DNA of 64,000 nucleotides, from contig NZ_VOLS01000015.1 in NCBI RefSeq assembly GCF_007954265.1, positions 1 to 64,000 of the forward strand. Direction: 5' to 3'. Both the position numbers and the translations under genes were made by a program. Of this stretch, positions 28,065-38,976 are shown piece by piece (position 1 is the first letter of the stretch; every line of letters starts with the position of its first letter). The notes under the pieces were generated by a model that was not told the origin of the DNA, did no database searches, and saw nothing but the letters and a program-made list of their open reading frames with translations. Source of the DNA: Colwellia sp. C1TZA3 (GTDB lineage: Bacteria; Pseudomonadota; Gammaproteobacteria; Enterobacterales; Alteromonadaceae).

Positions 28065-28961
28065 ATGAAAAACTTTAAAAATATTTTAGTGATTGCTGAA
28101 GATATTGGCCTAAATCAAACGGTATTACATAAAGCATTGAGGCTTGCGCAAAGTGCTAAGGCAAGTTTAACTATTATTGCCAATAAACAAGATAAAAAAA
28201 TAGAGCAGCATCTTGAGCTGATTTATCAACAACAAACTGCAAATTTAACGACGTTAAACGGACTTAAACCAGCAAAATTAGAAATAGATATCAATATAAA
28301 ATATTGTGCAGCGCTGTTTTCTCACAAAGATATACTGGCTGAAATGACTAATCATACTTATGACTTATTAATTAAAGACATACATTCAGCACATTTTCGC
28401 TGGGGGTTATCTTGGCCTGATAATCATTACTTATTACGAGAAGGAAATACTAATATATTGCTCGTTGGTGAAAATCAATGGCCAGACAGAGGAAATATCT
28501 TAGTGGCGCTAGAAACAGAAGAGTCGAATGAAAAGCACCAAAAACTCAACCAGTTTATGATAGACGAAAGTCAATATTTGGCGAAACTATTAAATAGCGA
28601 TGTTCATTTGATCAACTGTTATCAAGAACAACCAAGCATTTCATTAGCTGATCGTTTATTTATTGAAGGTGCTATAGGTGTTGATGAGCCATTACAACTA
28701 CACTGGCGTCACATACAAGACTCAGCATCACGCTATGCTGTAGAGCAAGATCATCTTCACGTAGAATCAGGATTGCCTGAATTTGTTATTCCACACGAAG
28801 CAAAAAAATATAATGCAGACATTGTCGCCCTTGGTGCTGGAGAGCATCATGGTTTAATTGACCTACTCAAAGGACATTCTTCTGAGTATGTTGTTGATGG
28901 GCTATCTTGTGATGCACTTATTTTTAAAGCCAATATGTGTAATGCCAATTTGATTAATTAA
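28065..28961 (+). CDS. Tandem-domain universal stress protein (UspE-like)
   Basis: 298 residues with two Usp folds: FKNILVIAEDIGLNQTVLHKAL starts domain 1 and RGNILVALETEES starts domain 2 (about 148). The C-terminal nucleotide-loop region reads DIVALGAGEHHGLIDLLKGHSSEYV, close to UspE's GxxxRxGxxGxxxGN-type site but without the canonical glycines. This is the usual UspE architecture and length (about 310). It is a cytoplasmic protein tied to stress survival. No neighbouring fnr gene is present. An ATG start follows GGGATAAATAAGG. Confidence 0.85.
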   Translation: MKNFKNILVIAEDIGLNQTVLHKALRLAQSAKASLTIIANKQDKKIEQHLELIYQQQTANLTTLNGLKPAKLEIDINIKYCAALFSHKDILAEMTNHTYDLLIKDIHSAHFRWGLSWPDNHYLLREGNTNILLVGENQWPDRGNILVALETEESNEKHQKLNQFMIDESQYLAKLLNSDVHLINCYQEQPSISLADRLFIEGAIGVDEPLQLHWRHIQDSASRYAVEQDHLHVESGLPEFVIPHEAKKYNADIVALGAGEHHGLIDLLKGHSSEYVVDGLSCDALIFKANMCNANLIN

Positions 28962-29105
28962 GTGATCTACTTTATATGCAAGAAAAACGACCCAATATAA
29001 GGCATTTATTTTAATAACTCGTTGTACTAATTATTAAATAAATAATGCGGTAGTGGGTTGTTTTAGCCAAGTGCAATGATCAGATAATTAGTGAGATTGG
29101 TATAA
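28962..29105. repeat. MITE-like repeat, family 1, copy B
   Basis: It matches copy A: AAGTGATCTACTTTATATGC, CAATATAAGGCATTTATTTT, AATAACTCGTTG, GTAGTGGGTTGTTTTAGCCA and ATGATCAGATAATTAGTGAG. An internal block of about 60 bp present in copies A and C (GGACAATAGGCGCCTGCATT region) is missing. Confidence 0.8.
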
Positions 29106-29425
29106 TACCAATCTCATTAAGTTATTGCTCACTTGTACTAGTTATACCAATCAAACTAACTAAGTGATCTTTTTAAATGGTCTAAATATCCAATAACATC
29201 GTTGCTTTCAATCCCAATAGCCAGCTATTGCTCAATCAAGCGCCTTGTTCTTGAAAATTTACCCTCATTAAAATTTGCACCATTAATTAATTTGATTGGT
29301 ATTAAAATAGCTCAAGGCTGTGTTGCTCTCAATCCCAATAGCCAGCTATTGCTCAATCGAGCGCCTTACCTTGAGTTATTTTTCCTGCGCACAACAAGAT
29401 CACAAACTTAATGGAACTGGTATAA
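29106..29425. repeat. MITE-like repeat, family 2, inverted and interrupted copy
   Basis: Reads as the reverse complement of 27165-27331: CCAATCTCATTAAGTTATTG, TTGTACTAGTTA, then after an interruption TTAAAATAGCTCAAGGCTGT through AAACTTAATGGAACTGGTAT. The break falls inside ACTAGTTAAAATAGC, where another element is inserted. Confidence 0.85.
29145..29301. mobile_element. 157-bp MITE-like element nested in a family 2 repeat
   Basis: It begins TACCAATCAAACTAACTAAG and ends TTAATTTGATTGGTA, giving terminal inverted repeats. TTA flanks both ends (29142-29144 and 29302-29304), while the uninterrupted copy near 27310 has TTA once. This fits insertion with a 3-bp target duplication. Its core (CAATCCCAATAGCCAGCTAT) is a diverged relative of family 2. 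There is no coding capacity. Confidence 0.8.
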
Positions 29426-29449
29426 TACACTTCAGTATTTTTGTGGCAT

Positions 29450-29476
29450 AAAAAAAGCGCCACAAGGCGCTTTTTT
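29450..29476 (-). terminator. Terminator downstream of purL
   Basis: A7 GCGCC ACAA GGCGC T6 lies 38 bp beyond the purL stop; it works on the minus strand, and also on the plus strand. Confidence 0.85.
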
Positions 29477-29513
29477 AGAACATATTTTTGACGACAGTAA
29501 TTTTACCGGTTGC

Positions 29514-32500
29514 TTAACCAATAAATTTACGCGCGTTGCGGAACATACGTACCCAAGGCGAGTCTTCTTGCCATTCATCAGGGTGCCATGAGTTAGCTAC
29601 GGTACGAAACACACGTTCAGGGTGTGGCATCATAATTGTCACGCGGCCATCGGTAGTTGTTAACGCTGTAATACCATCAGGCGAACCGTTCGGGTTAGCC
29701 GGGTAGGTTTCAGTGATATGACCATAGTTATCAACATACCGCAGTGCCACTGTGCCAGATTCATTTGCGTTATCAATAGCATCGTCAGAGCTAAACTCTG
29801 CACGACCTTCACCGTGAGAAACAGCGATTGGCATACGCGAGCCAGCCATACCATCAAAGAAGATAGACCGGGTTGCTTGTATTTCAACTAAACTAAAGCG
29901 GGCTTCAAAGCGTTCTGATTTGTTTTGTACAAAGCGTGGCCATGCGGCTGCACCCGGAATGATTTCTTTTAGGTTTGACAACATTTGACAGCCGTTACAC
30001 ACACCTAATGAAAAAGTATTCTCACGTTCGAAGAATGTTTTGAACATAGCTTTAGCAGCTTTGTTGAACAATATTGATTTTGCCCAACCTTCACCAGCGC
30101 CTAATACATCACCGTATGAGAAACCACCACAAGCCACTAAACCATTAAAGTCAGCTAAATCAGTTCGACCCGATAAAATGTCTGACATGTGCACATCAAT
30201 AGCGATAAAACCGGCACGATCAAATGCCGCAGCCATCTCTACATGCGAGTTAACGCCTTGTTCACGTAAAATAGCAATGCGTGGATTAGTACCTTGCTGT
30301 GCATCTTTGGCGATTAATTGCGCCACAATATCTTCATTAATATCAAAGCTTAATTCAGCACTTAGGCCCGGATCTTCAGTATCAAATTTAACAAAATGTT
30401 CTTGCTCAGCGCATTCTGGATTGTCACGTAGTGATTGCATTTTATAGGTGGTTTGTGCCCACGTAGTCCGGTAATAAGTGCGAGAATTTTCTAAGACCAC
30501 TTCGCCATCACGGCTAAAGCGAAGGGTATCTTCGTTATTAATACGACCAATATCGGTACAGCAATCTGCAATACCGTATTGAGCAAAAACAGCCTGAATA
30601 GCGTCAAAATCACAGGTGCGAATTTGAATCACTGCGCCAAGCTCTTCATTAAATAAAACATCAACGTCGTTACCTGATATTGATGTTAACTGAGTTAAAT
30701 CGATATCAACACCGGTGTGGCCAGCGAAAGCCATTTCAACCACAGTGGTGAATAATCCGCCATCAGAAATATCATGATAAGCCATCAGTTTCTCATCGCG
30801 TACTAGCGTTTGCATGGCATTAAAAAAACCTTTTAAGGTTTCAGGGCTATCAACATCGGGTGTTTCATTGCCTAGTTGTTTATAAACTTGCGCTAAACAT
30901 GACCCCCCTAAGCGATTTTTACCTTTTGATAAATCAATGGCAATAAGTTGAGTCTCGCCTAAATCTATACGTAGTTCAGGTGTAACGGTTTTGCGAATAT
31001 CTTCAACAACACCAAAGGCGGTGATAATTAATGACATTGGCGAGGTAACAGACTTCTGTTCACCGTTTTCATCCCATTTGGTTTTCATCGACATCGAGTC
31101 TTTACCGACTGGGATAGTTAAGCCAAGCGCAGGACAAAGTTCTTCACCAATGGCTTTAACGGCCTCGTATAAACCGGCATCTTCACCCGGATGGCCTGCT
31201 GGCGACATCCAGTTGGCTGAAAGCTTAATACGGTTTAAATCGCCGATATCTGTACCCGCAATATTGGTTAATGACTCAGCAACCGCTAAACGCGCTGATG
31301 CGCCAAAGTTTAATAATGCTACCGGTGTACGCTCGCCTAATGACATAGCTTCGCCGTGGTAAGAGTCAAGTGCTGAAGCGGTAACACCACAATCCGCCAC
31401 AGGTACTTGCCATGGGCCAACCATTTGGTCGCGATTAACCATACCGGTTACCGAGCGATCGCCAATGGTAATGAGGAAAGTTTTTTCTGCAACCGTAGGT
31501 AGTGATAAAATACGTTCTGCCGCATCAGCTAAGCTGATATTAGCGACAGAAAAATTATCGCCAGTAGCTGTTTTTGTTACCACGTCTTTGAAAATCTTAG
31601 GAGTTTTACCTAATAAGACTTCAAGAGGTAAATCAATCGGTGTATCGAGTTTATCATTACCGGCAAAGTGGGCATCAGTCACAGTTAAATGTAGTTCTTC
31701 AGTCGCACGACCGACAACAGAAAATGGCGCACGTTCACGATGACATATTTGTTCAAATGTGGCTAAGTTTTTATCTGATACGGCTATAACATAACGTTCT
31801 TGAGATTCGTTACACCAGATTTCATGTGGTGCCATGCTACGTTCGTCATTAGGTACGTTACGCAGTTCAAAAACACCACCACGACCGCCATCAGCAACTA
31901 ACTCAGGGAAGGCATTAGATAAACCGCCAGCCCCGACATCATGAATGAAAGCAATAGGGTTTTGTTCACCTAGCTGCCAACATTTATCAATAACTTCTTG
32001 GCAACGACGTTCCATCTCAGGATTTTCACGTTGCACAGAAGCAAAATCTAAACTTTCAGCCGACTGACCTGAAGCCATTGAAGAAGCGGCACCGCCACCT
32101 AAACCAATGTTCATTGCTGGGCCGCCAAGGGCAATTAAGTTAGCGCCAACGATAATTTCGCGCTTTTGTACGTGTTCATCACGAATATTACCTAAACCAC
32201 CGGCCAGCATAATCGGCTTGTGGTAACCACGTACTTCGCTGCCGTTGAATGAGTTAACTTGTTCTTCGTAGGTACGAAAATAGCCTAAAATAGCTGGGCG
32301 ACCAAACTCGTTGTTAAAGGCTGCGCCGCCTAATGGCCCTTCGGTCATAATATCTAAAGCTGAAACAATACGATTGGGTTTACCAAAGTCGGTTTCCCAT
32401 GGTTGTTCAAAGCCGGGTATACGTAAGTTTGAAACTGAAAATCCCACTAAGCCAGCTTTAGGTTTTGAGCCAATGCCGGTTGCGCCTTCATCACGAATCT

Positions 32501-33461
32501 CACCACCTGAGCCTGTTGCTGCGCCAGGATAAGGAGAAATAGCCGTAGGGTGATTATGGGTTTCAACCTTCATTAATATTTGAATGTCTTCATGGTGATA
32601 ACCATAAACATTCGTTTCAGGGTTTGGAAAGAAACGACCGCCTTTATTCCCCACCATAACCGCGGCGTTATCTTTGTAGGCACTTAAGACAAAATCAGGG
32701 TTTATTTCATGAGTATTGCGGATCATTTTGAATAATGATTTAGCTTGTTTTACACCGTCGATAGTCCAGTCGGCATTAAATATTTTATGACGACAATGTT
32801 CAGAGTTCGCTTGGGCAAACATATATAATTCTATATCGTGCGGATTACGGCCCAATTTAGTGAAGTTCTCGAATAGATAATTAACTTCGTCATCAGCCAA
32901 GGCAAGACCGAGTTCAATATTAGCTTGAACTAAAGCATTTTTACCGCCGTGTTCAATATCAATGCAGGTAAGTTCGCCAGGCTCTGCACTAGCAAAAAGT
33001 GCAACGGCGTGATTAAGATCAGTGAAAATTGCTTCCATCATGCGGTCGTGAATCAAATTATTTAATGTCGACTGCTGCTGGGGTGTTAATGGCGCTGCGT
33101 TTTCGGTGCTAACATAATAAGCTAAACCACGCTCTAGGCGAATAACTTGAGTTAAACCACAGTTGTTGGCAATGTCGGTAGATTTTGATGACCAAGGAGA
33201 AATAGTGCCAGGTCGTGGTGTTACTAGCAAAAATTGCCCAACAGGCTCATGCTCTTCAATGGTTGGTCCATACTTAAGCAATTGCTGTAAAACCTGAGAC
33301 TCTTCATCGTTTAGTGCGGCTGAAATATGAGCAAAGTGGTTAAATTCAGCATAGATATCCGTGACCGGCAGTTGCAGCTCAGCACACTGATTTAATAGCT
33401 TGTTTACTCTAAAATCAGAAAGTGCTGGCGCACCACGAAAGGTTTTCATCAACATCGACAT
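29514..33461 (-). CDS. purL: Phosphoribosylformylglycinamidine synthase (large single-chain type)
   Basis: 1315 residues, the full gammaproteobacterial single-chain form. It uses glutamine and ATP to convert FGAR to FGAM in purine synthesis. The N-terminal PurS-like part is followed by the ATP-binding segments ([20 protein letters not shown]) and a C-terminal glutaminase with the nucleophile Cys in [13 protein letters not shown] and catalytic His/Glu in [10 protein letters not shown]. An ATG at 33461 ([20 protein letters not shown]) is used; the second or fourth residue Met are alternatives. It is monocistronic and divergent from mltF. No PurR box was recognised upstream. Confidence 0.97.
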   Translation of the reverse strand: MSMLMKTFRGAPALSDFRVNKLLNQCAELQLPVTDIYAEFNHFAHISAALNDEESQVLQQLLKYGPTIEEHEPVGQFLLVTPRPGTISPWSSKSTDIANNCGLTQVIRLERGLAYYVSTENAAPLTPQQQSTLNNLIHDRMMEAIFTDLNHAVALFASAEPGELTCIDIEHGGKNALVQANIELGLALADDEVNYLFENFTKLGRNPHDIELYMFAQANSEHCRHKIFNADWTIDGVKQAKSLFKMIRNTHEINPDFVLSAYKDNAAVMVGNKGGRFFPNPETNVYGYHHEDIQILMKVETHNHPTAISPYPGAATGSGGEIRDEGATGIGSKPKAGLVGFSVSNLRIPGFEQPWETDFGKPNRIVSALDIMTEGPLGGAAFNNEFGRPAILGYFRTYEEQVNSFNGSEVRGYHKPIMLAGGLGNIRDEHVQKREIIVGANLIALGGPAMNIGLGGGAASSMASGQSAESLDFASVQRENPEMERRCQEVIDKCWQLGEQNPIAFIHDVGAGGLSNAFPELVADGGRGGVFELRNVPNDERSMAPHEIWCNESQERYVIAVSDKNLATFEQICHRERAPFSVVGRATEELHLTVTDAHFAGNDKLDTPIDLPLEVLLGKTPKIFKDVVTKTATGDNFSVANISLADAAERILSLPTVAEKTFLITIGDRSVTGMVNRDQMVGPWQVPVADCGVTASALDSYHGEAMSLGERTPVALLNFGASARLAVAESLTNIAGTDIGDLNRIKLSANWMSPAGHPGEDAGLYEAVKAIGEELCPALGLTIPVGKDSMSMKTKWDENGEQKSVTSPMSLIITAFGVVEDIRKTVTPELRIDLGETQLIAIDLSKGKNRLGGSCLAQVYKQLGNETPDVDSPETLKGFFNAMQTLVRDEKLMAYHDISDGGLFTTVVEMAFAGHTGVDIDLTQLTSISGNDVDVLFNEELGAVIQIRTCDFDAIQAVFAQYGIADCCTDIGRINNEDTLRFSRDGEVVLENSRTYYRTTWAQTTYKMQSLRDNPECAEQEHFVKFDTEDPGLSAELSFDINEDIVAQLIAKDAQQGTNPRIAILREQGVNSHVEMAAAFDRAGFIAIDVHMSDILSGRTDLADFNGLVACGGFSYGDVLGAGEGWAKSILFNKAAKAMFKTFFERENTFSLGVCNGCQMLSNLKEIIPGAAAWPRFVQNKSERFEARFSLVEIQATRSIFFDGMAGSRMPIAVSHGEGRAEFSSDDAIDNANESGTVALRYVDNYGHITETYPANPNGSPDGITALTTTDGRVTIMMPHPERVFRTVANSWHPDEWQEDSPWVRMFRNARKFIG

Positions 33462-33645
33462 AGACTATTTCACCGGGTTATATTAATTAAAGAAATTAAG
33501 CATAAAAAACGCGCGTATTATAGATGAAATAGGGCGGTTAGAGAAATGATTTGTCTCATTTCAAACTAATTTTCTAAAGGGAAAACTTGTTAAGCAGTAA
33601 AAAAATAGCTTTTTAAATAACTCAATTCACGTGACAATAGGCACT

Positions 33646-35082
33646 ATGATAAAAAAACAAATAAAATTATTTGCTTATAAAGTTAGTGCACAGAAGCTGT
33701 TAGCCTTTTTGTTACTGCCGTGTATCTTTATTTTGTCTGCTTGTGAAACACAAAAAACCTCAGCAAATTTGCAGCGTATTATTGATCGTGGCTATGTAAC
33801 TGTCGGCACACTTTATGGCAACACTAGCTATTATCTTGATGCGGAAGGGCCTGCTGGCTTTGAATACGAACTTGCGCAACAATATGCCGAATATTTAGGT
33901 GTCGAATTAAAAATGATGCCGAGCTACAACTTAAAAGAGTTATTTCAGCAACTCGATAATGGCAGTGTCGATTTATTGGCTGCTGGACTAGCGGTAACCG
34001 ATGAACGGCTGAAAAATTATCATTTTTCACCAAGTTATGATGATGTCAGCCAAAAATTAGTTTTTAAGCAGGGTAATATTCGTCCACGTACATTGGCTGA
34101 TTTAACTGGTACGTTAGAAGTGCTAGAGCAATCAAGTCACGTGGAAAGTTTAGCGCAATTAAAATTATCTAATCCTGAGTTGTCATGGTCGACAACTAGC
34201 GAATTAGATAGCGAAGAGTTGTTGTTAAGTGTACTTATGGACGAAATTGATTACACCATAGCAGACAGTAATGCTTTGGCCATTAGTCGCCGATATTATC
34301 CAGAAATCAGTATAGGGTTTACCATCCGCCAAGCAGAATCTTTAGCTTGGATGATTAATAAACATAGCGACGATTCGATTTTTGCTAGTTTAATTGAGTT
34401 TTTTGGCCAAGTGCATCATAACGGTGTTTTGTTGGCTTTGAATGATAAACATTATGGCCATATTGAAGAGTTTAATTATGTCGATACTCGGATGTATATC
34501 AAGGCGATTGAAAAGAAGTTACCTAAATACAAGCCGCTATTTGAAAAATATGGTCAAGAAGTTGACTGGCGCTTATTGGCGGCCATAAGTTACCAAGAGT
34601 CGCATTGGGATCCTCATGCTCGTTCTTATACCGGTGTGCGTGGCATGATGATGTTGACCTTGCCGACAGCAAAACAAATGGGTATAAAAAGTCGCTTAGA
34701 TGCTGAGCAAAGTATTCGTGGTGGTGCTAAATATATTAAACAACTTATCAAACGTATGCCAGCGCGAGTGCCAGAGCCCGATCGACTTTGGTTTGCTTTA
34801 GCGTCTTATAATGTTGGCTTAGGGCACTTAAACGATGCGCGTAAAATCACTCGCCAACAAGGTGGAGATCATGACCGCTGGGTTGACGTAAAAGAACGTT
34901 TGCCGCTCCTAAAGCAAAAGAAGTTTTATAAAAAAACACGTTATGGTTATGCTCGCGGTGATGAACCTGTTCATTACGTAGAGAATATTCGTCGTTACTA
35001 TGATACGTTAACTTGGATAGACAATCAGACTAAGCAACAGACGGCGAAAAGTGAGTTAACGGTGGATGCCGCTCAAGAGTAA
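33646..35082 (+). CDS. mltF: Membrane-bound lytic murein transglycosylase F
   Basis: 478 residues from the ATG at 33646; a GTG at 33631 is an alternative. The N-terminal signal ends in a lipobox (ILSAC), so it is an outer-membrane lipoprotein. An SBP_bac_3-like regulatory domain (about 40-270; [19 protein letters not shown]) precedes the SLT domain with the catalytic Glu in [20 protein letters not shown] and [15 protein letters not shown]. It cleaves glycan strands of peptidoglycan with 1,6-anhydro products. The purL-mltF divergent order is common in this order. Confidence 0.95.
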   Translation: MIKKQIKLFAYKVSAQKLLAFLLLPCIFILSACETQKTSANLQRIIDRGYVTVGTLYGNTSYYLDAEGPAGFEYELAQQYAEYLGVELKMMPSYNLKELFQQLDNGSVDLLAAGLAVTDERLKNYHFSPSYDDVSQKLVFKQGNIRPRTLADLTGTLEVLEQSSHVESLAQLKLSNPELSWSTTSELDSEELLLSVLMDEIDYTIADSNALAISRRYYPEISIGFTIRQAESLAWMINKHSDDSIFASLIEFFGQVHHNGVLLALNDKHYGHIEEFNYVDTRMYIKAIEKKLPKYKPLFEKYGQEVDWRLLAAISYQESHWDPHARSYTGVRGMMMLTLPTAKQMGIKSRLDAEQSIRGGAKYIKQLIKRMPARVPEPDRLWFALASYNVGLGHLNDARKITRQQGGDHDRWVDVKERLPLLKQKKFYKKTRYGYARGDEPVHYVENIRRYYDTLTWIDNQTKQQTAKSELTVDAAQE

Positions 35083-35490
35083 TAGTTAAGGCATACTATA
35101 ATGTTATCTGTTATGTCACTAAGTTGTCACAAAGTTGTCACAAAAGTAGTTAATACTAAGCGTAACATTCAAGGGATTAGATAAAGCATTAAAAATTCAA
35201 CAAGGATAAACAGTCAAATTCAGATGTTTATTGTTGCAGACTAAATATAAGTACCTACAGCCATGCGATAACATAACTCCACGGCACTAATAACCGCTTG
35301 TAAGTGGAGGTAAGTCAGCAGAACAATATATGTGCATATTGTCGAGCAACAGCCAGTTTAACGATTGCAGACAATGAAGGGATTTATTATTTAGACAATT
35401 TGAAGGTGATCCATTTGCTAATCTGTTTGGTATAACACTATTATTAAAAGCATATATATTATTAGTCATACCCATGCTAAAGAGGTAAAT
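35083..35490. other. Intergenic region between mltF and a small basic ORF
   Basis: 408 bp with a short direct repeat (AAGTTGTCAC twice at about 35122-35142) and the palindrome-like ATTTGCTAATCTGTTTGGTAT at 35412-35433, related to hairpins at 18377 and 58681. I see no terminator directly after mltF. Confidence 0.45.
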
Positions 35491-35649
35491 ATGAGAATTA
35501 AAAAAGGCTTATCAAGCAACCAAAGAAAAAGAACATTACATCGTAATAAAATAAGATTAGTGAACCGCCGTCACACCCAGTTCGCGTTAGATTTATGCAG
35601 TAATGACCGTCCGTGGCTAGATAATCAAAACGAGTTGAACTTGAGTTAA
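35491..35649 (+). CDS. Small basic protein, 52 residues
   Basis: A short open frame, MRIKKGLSSNQRKRTLHRN... to ...DNQNELNLS. It has an AAAGAGGTAAAT ribosome site placed correctly for the ATG at 35491. The N-terminal half is rich in Lys, Arg and His (nucleic-acid binding or antimicrobial-like), and the C-terminal half is neutral to acidic. It was not recognised. Support comes from the start signal and isolated position, not from homology. Confidence 0.5.
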   Translation: MRIKKGLSSNQRKRTLHRNKIRLVNRRHTQFALDLCSNDRPWLDNQNELNLS

Positions 35650-35786
35650 TTTGCTAGCCTTTTAATGGTATTTGCTATGCGTTGAGTTTGTTTATTTAGT
35701 CGTATCCCACCTACATATTAATAACGTCAACTTCTATTGTGTTAGCCGTAAAGGCACACCGTGGTTCTAAATAACCCTTTCTCGAC

Positions 35787-35826
35787 TTGCACAAACCTGC
35801 ACCTTGAAGTGGAGCGGGTATATACT
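35787..35826. repeat. Short dispersed motif, family 3
   Basis: ACAAACCTGCACCTTGAAGT followed by GGAGCGGGTATATACTTA, shared with 23250-23281 and more weakly 8211-8244. It ends close to the start of the next gene. Confidence 0.5.
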
Positions 35827-35866
35827 TAGACTAAGAAAATCAATGCTCAATGAGGCCTTTATACTT

Positions 35867-36247
35867 ATGCATGAACACGGCACTTATTCAGTTGTACTGG
35901 AGGGGAATTTGTTAAGCATTACTTTATTAGGTACGTTTAATGATCTTGCAACACATTCTGCTTGTCAGCAAATAGAAGCTAAAGTTGAAAGCTTAAATGG
36001 TGAAGCTTTTGGCATATTATTTGATTGTATCGGTTATGAAGGCAGTACACCTGATGCACATAAAGTATCTAACCAGTCTTTACTCTGGTTAAGTAAAAAA
36101 AATTGTATCGCCCGAGCCAGTATTTTTAGCCAGAATATTTATGCTGATATTGTAAAAAATGAGCAAGCGGCATTATCTCAACTAAAAAACCAACGAGAGT
36201 TTACTAACGTGCAAGAAGCAAAACAGTGGCTTGCAAGCCAATTGTAG
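35867..36247 (+). CDS. STAS/SpoIIAA-like small protein
   Basis: 126 residues from the ATG at 35867 (MHEHGTYSVVLEGN), preceded by GAGG at 11 nt; ATG at 35843 is possible. The pattern of alternating strands and helices (LLSITLLGTFNDLATHSA, FGILFDCIGYEGSTPDA, ARASIFSQNIYADIVKNEQ, FTNVQEAKQWLASQL) resembles SpoIIAA-like STAS domains, which bind lipids or proteins. No conserved phosphoacceptor serine can be assigned. It converges with tadA. Confidence 0.65.
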   Translation: MHEHGTYSVVLEGNLLSITLLGTFNDLATHSACQQIEAKVESLNGEAFGILFDCIGYEGSTPDAHKVSNQSLLWLSKKNCIARASIFSQNIYADIVKNEQAALSQLKNQREFTNVQEAKQWLASQL

Positions 36248-36342
36248 TGCGCAAGACTTCTAGCATAATATTCCCCGTGCAGTATTTCTGTACAAAAAGG
36301 GCTGTGTTTCTTGCTATAATTATTTGGCTATTTTTATTGGCG

Positions 36343-36918
36343 TTATTTAAATTGCGTTTGTTCTATTGCTTTTCTTGCTTGTTTTTCAGCTTTCTTTTCT
36401 GCTCGTCGGCGTTTAAAAAAAGTTGACAGCATAGTACTGCACTCATCAGCTAAAAGACCGGCTGCTACCGTCACTTGATGATTATGCTTTTCGTGGTTTA
36501 TTAATGAAAAAGCGCTGCCTGCAGCCCCAGTTTTTAAATCATTACTGGCAAATATTAATCGCTTGATACGGCTGTGTACCAATAAACCAGCACACATTGG
36601 ACAAGGCTCAAGGGTAACGTATAGGGTGCAATCTAGCAGACGATAATTTTGTAAATTTTTACCGGCATCACGAATGGCCATCATCTCTGCATGTGCTGAG
36701 GGATCATCATTCATAATCGATTGATTAAAACCCTCGCCAACAATTTCCCCCGCACAAACAACCACAGCGCCAACCGGAATTTCATCATGACTGTCGGCAA
36801 TTTTAGCTAGTTCAATAGCTCGGCGCATAAACTTATTGTCATCATCAGAAAAAGCGTCCTCATTTGCTTTACTAACTATTTGAACCTTGTGTTTATCTGC
36901 TGAGGTATTTTTTATCAT
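36343..36918 (-). CDS. tadA: tRNA-specific adenosine deaminase
   Basis: 191 residues. It makes inosine at the tRNA-Arg wobble position. Zinc and catalytic motifs are SAHAEMMAIRDA and EPCPMCAGLLVHSRI. The N-terminus extends beyond E. coli TadA and the C-terminus carries a basic tail (FFKRRRAEKKAEKQARKA), probably for RNA binding. Its ATG lies 3 bp after the hemW stop, in the rdgB-hemW-tadA operon. Confidence 0.95.
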   Translation of the reverse strand: MIKNTSADKHKVQIVSKANEDAFSDDDNKFMRRAIELAKIADSHDEIPVGAVVVCAGEIVGEGFNQSIMNDDPSAHAEMMAIRDAGKNLQNYRLLDCTLYVTLEPCPMCAGLLVHSRIKRLIFASNDLKTGAAGSAFSLINHEKHNHQVTVAAGLLADECSTMLSTFFKRRRAEKKAEKQARKAIEQTQFK

Positions 36919-36921
36919 AAG

Positions 36922-38067
36922 CTATAAAAACATTTCTAATAAATCATTTAAGTAACGATGGCCGAGTGTGCTGACTGACCAATGTGAGCCATCAAATTCC
37001 ATGAGGTTTTTATCTTGAGCTTTTAATAATGTCGGTAAAACACTGTCAATGCTTAAGCCAGTATACGCTTGATATTCATCGAGTGAGAAACCTGAAAACA
37101 AACGTAAACGATTCATCATGTATTCAAACGGCAACTCTTCATTGCTTACGGTGTGGAGTTTATCAAGTGCTTCTCTACTGGTATCTAAATAACCTTTTGG
37201 ATGTTTTACTTTTACCGTACGGTGAATGGTTTGTTTTTCAACATCAGTGATTTTGCCGTGTGCGCCACAACCAATACCAAGATAGTCGCCAAACTGCCAG
37301 TAATTGAGGTTATGTTGACATTGAAATTCAGGCTTACTGTAAGCTGAAATTTCATATTGCTGATAACCGGCTTGGTTTAATAACGCAATGCCTTGGTCTT
37401 GAATATTCCAAAGTACTTCATCTTGCGGCAATTTCGGTGGCCGAGAATGAAAGGCAGTATTAGGTTCAATAGTTAATTGATACCAAGAAATATGGCTGGG
37501 ATTTAAACTAATAGCGGTTTTTAAATCATCAAGTGCATGAGCCACCGTTTGCTCAGGTAAGCCATGCATTAAGTCAAGATTAAAACTTTTAACCCCACAC
37601 TCGTGAGCTAACTTGGCCGCTGTTTTAGCTTGCTCGCTATCATGAATACGGCCTAGCTTAATTAATTTATCTGAAGCAAAACTTTGTACACCAACTGATA
37701 ATCTTGAAACACCGCCATTAAAAAAACCGATAAATTTATCAGCTTCAACCGTGCCTGGGTTGGCTTCTAAGGTTATTTCGATATCAGCTTTATGTTCAAA
37801 GCGTTGCAGAACTTGTGTAAGCAGCTGCTCAATAGCGGGCGCTGAAAACAAACTGGGTGTTCCACCGCCAATAAAAATTGAATGTAAGGGCCTGTTGTTG
37901 AGCTTGAAACGGGCAATATCATTGTCTAAGTCAAGCAACAGCTGCGAAATATAGTCTTGCTCAGGAATCGCATGCTTTAATGCGTGCGAATTAAAATCGC
38001 AATAAGGGCATTTTTCAACACACCAAGGTATGTGGATATAAAGCGAAAGTGGCGGTGCAATTAACAT
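36922..38067 (-). CDS. hemW: HemW, radical SAM heme chaperone
   Basis: 381 residues. The radical-SAM cluster motif is IPWCVEKCPYCDF. GGGTPSLF and YQYEISAYSKPEFQCQHNL are HemW-type motifs. It is a HemN paralogue that binds and delivers heme rather than oxidising coproporphyrinogen. It follows rdgB without any gap and precedes tadA by 3 bp, giving one operon. Confidence 0.95.
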   Translation of the reverse strand: MLIAPPLSLYIHIPWCVEKCPYCDFNSHALKHAIPEQDYISQLLLDLDNDIARFKLNNRPLHSIFIGGGTPSLFSAPAIEQLLTQVLQRFEHKADIEITLEANPGTVEADKFIGFFNGGVSRLSVGVQSFASDKLIKLGRIHDSEQAKTAAKLAHECGVKSFNLDLMHGLPEQTVAHALDDLKTAISLNPSHISWYQLTIEPNTAFHSRPPKLPQDEVLWNIQDQGIALLNQAGYQQYEISAYSKPEFQCQHNLNYWQFGDYLGIGCGAHGKITDVEKQTIHRTVKVKHPKGYLDTSREALDKLHTVSNEELPFEYMMNRLRLFSGFSLDEYQAYTGLSIDSVLPTLLKAQDKNLMEFDGSHWSVSTLGHRYLNDLLEMFL

Positions 38068-38667
38068 CTAAGCGAGTTCTTCTAACAGTAGTGGCACCAA
38101 TTTCTGTAGTGCTTGGCCACGATGGCTGAGTTTATTTTTTAGCTCTCTTGGTAATTGTGCTGAGGTCATTTGGTGATCTGCCTGCCAAAATACTGGATCA
38201 TAGCCAAAGCCTTGCTGACCTATTTTTTCTCTAGCGATACACCCTTGCCATACGCCATGACAAATAAGCGGCGTTGGATCGTTTTCATGACGCATATAAA
38301 CCAGCACACAGTGAAAACGAGCACTGCGTTGCTCATCAGCAATATTTTCTAGGGCGCTTAGCAGCTTAGTGGTGTTGTCGTCATCACTGGCATTTTCGCC
38401 GGCATAACGCGCTGAATAAACACCGGGTGCGCCGTTTAAGGCGTCAACTTCTAGACCTGAATCATCAGCAATAGTGGGTAAACCGGTAATTTTTGCGGCA
38501 TGACGCGCTTTAATAATTGCGTTTTCAACAAAGGTTGTACCTGTTTCTGCAACATCACCTACATTGAATTCGCTTTGTGGCTTAATTTCAATATTTTGTG
38601 CTGCTAGCAAACTGGCAAGTTCGTTAACTTTACCTTTGTTACCAGTGGCTAATACGATAGTGGTCAT
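38068..38667 (-). CDS. rdgB: XTP/dITP pyrophosphatase
   Basis: 199 residues from the ATG at 38667 ([14 protein letters not shown]), preceded by AAAGGTG. An upstream start at 38763 would add a 32-residue non-homologous leader. Family motifs are [37 protein letters not shown], and GFGYDPVFW. It removes non-canonical purine nucleotides (ITP, XTP) from the pool. First gene of the rdgB-hemW-tadA operon. Confidence 0.96.
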   Translation of the reverse strand: MTTIVLATGNKGKVNELASLLAAQNIEIKPQSEFNVGDVAETGTTFVENAIIKARHAAKITGLPTIADDSGLEVDALNGAPGVYSARYAGENASDDDNTTKLLSALENIADEQRSARFHCVLVYMRHENDPTPLICHGVWQGCIAREKIGQQGFGYDPVFWQADHQMTSAQLPRELKNKLSHRGQALQKLVPLLLEELA

Positions 38668-38893
38668 GGAAACACCTTTTATATTTCTAGCTAAAAGCCG
38701 TTTACAAACTACGATACTGATAAGTAAACGACTAGATAAATTAATTAAAACAATGGCGCGCATAATACCTTAATCTGCGACAAAGAGGCAGCGTCAAAGG
38801 CATAATTACCCAAAATTCAGTACAAGTGGCTCATAATTTAATGAGATTGCTACAGGGTTAAAAACGCGAGTTTATGTTGAAAGCAGGCATTAA

Positions 38894-38920
38894 AAAACGG
38901 CAAATTAATTGCCGTTTATC
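38894..38920 (-). terminator. Terminator of the DUF4426 gene
   Basis: AAACGGCAA and TTGCCGTTT stem with ATTAA loop and flanking A-tract on the plus strand (U-tract on the minus transcript), 57 bp past the DUF4426 stop. Confidence 0.7.
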
Positions 38921-38976
38921 TGAGGTAAATATTATGAGTGGCTTATCTAGTCAAAATCAAACTAGTCAACATAAAA

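Noticed and set aside
27165-29425. CRISPR array
   Set aside because: Repeats are long, few, in both orientations and not regularly spaced, with no cas genes; they are MITE-like.
33462-33645. PurR operator before purL
   Set aside because: The only candidate (around AACGCGCGT) does not match the PurR palindrome.
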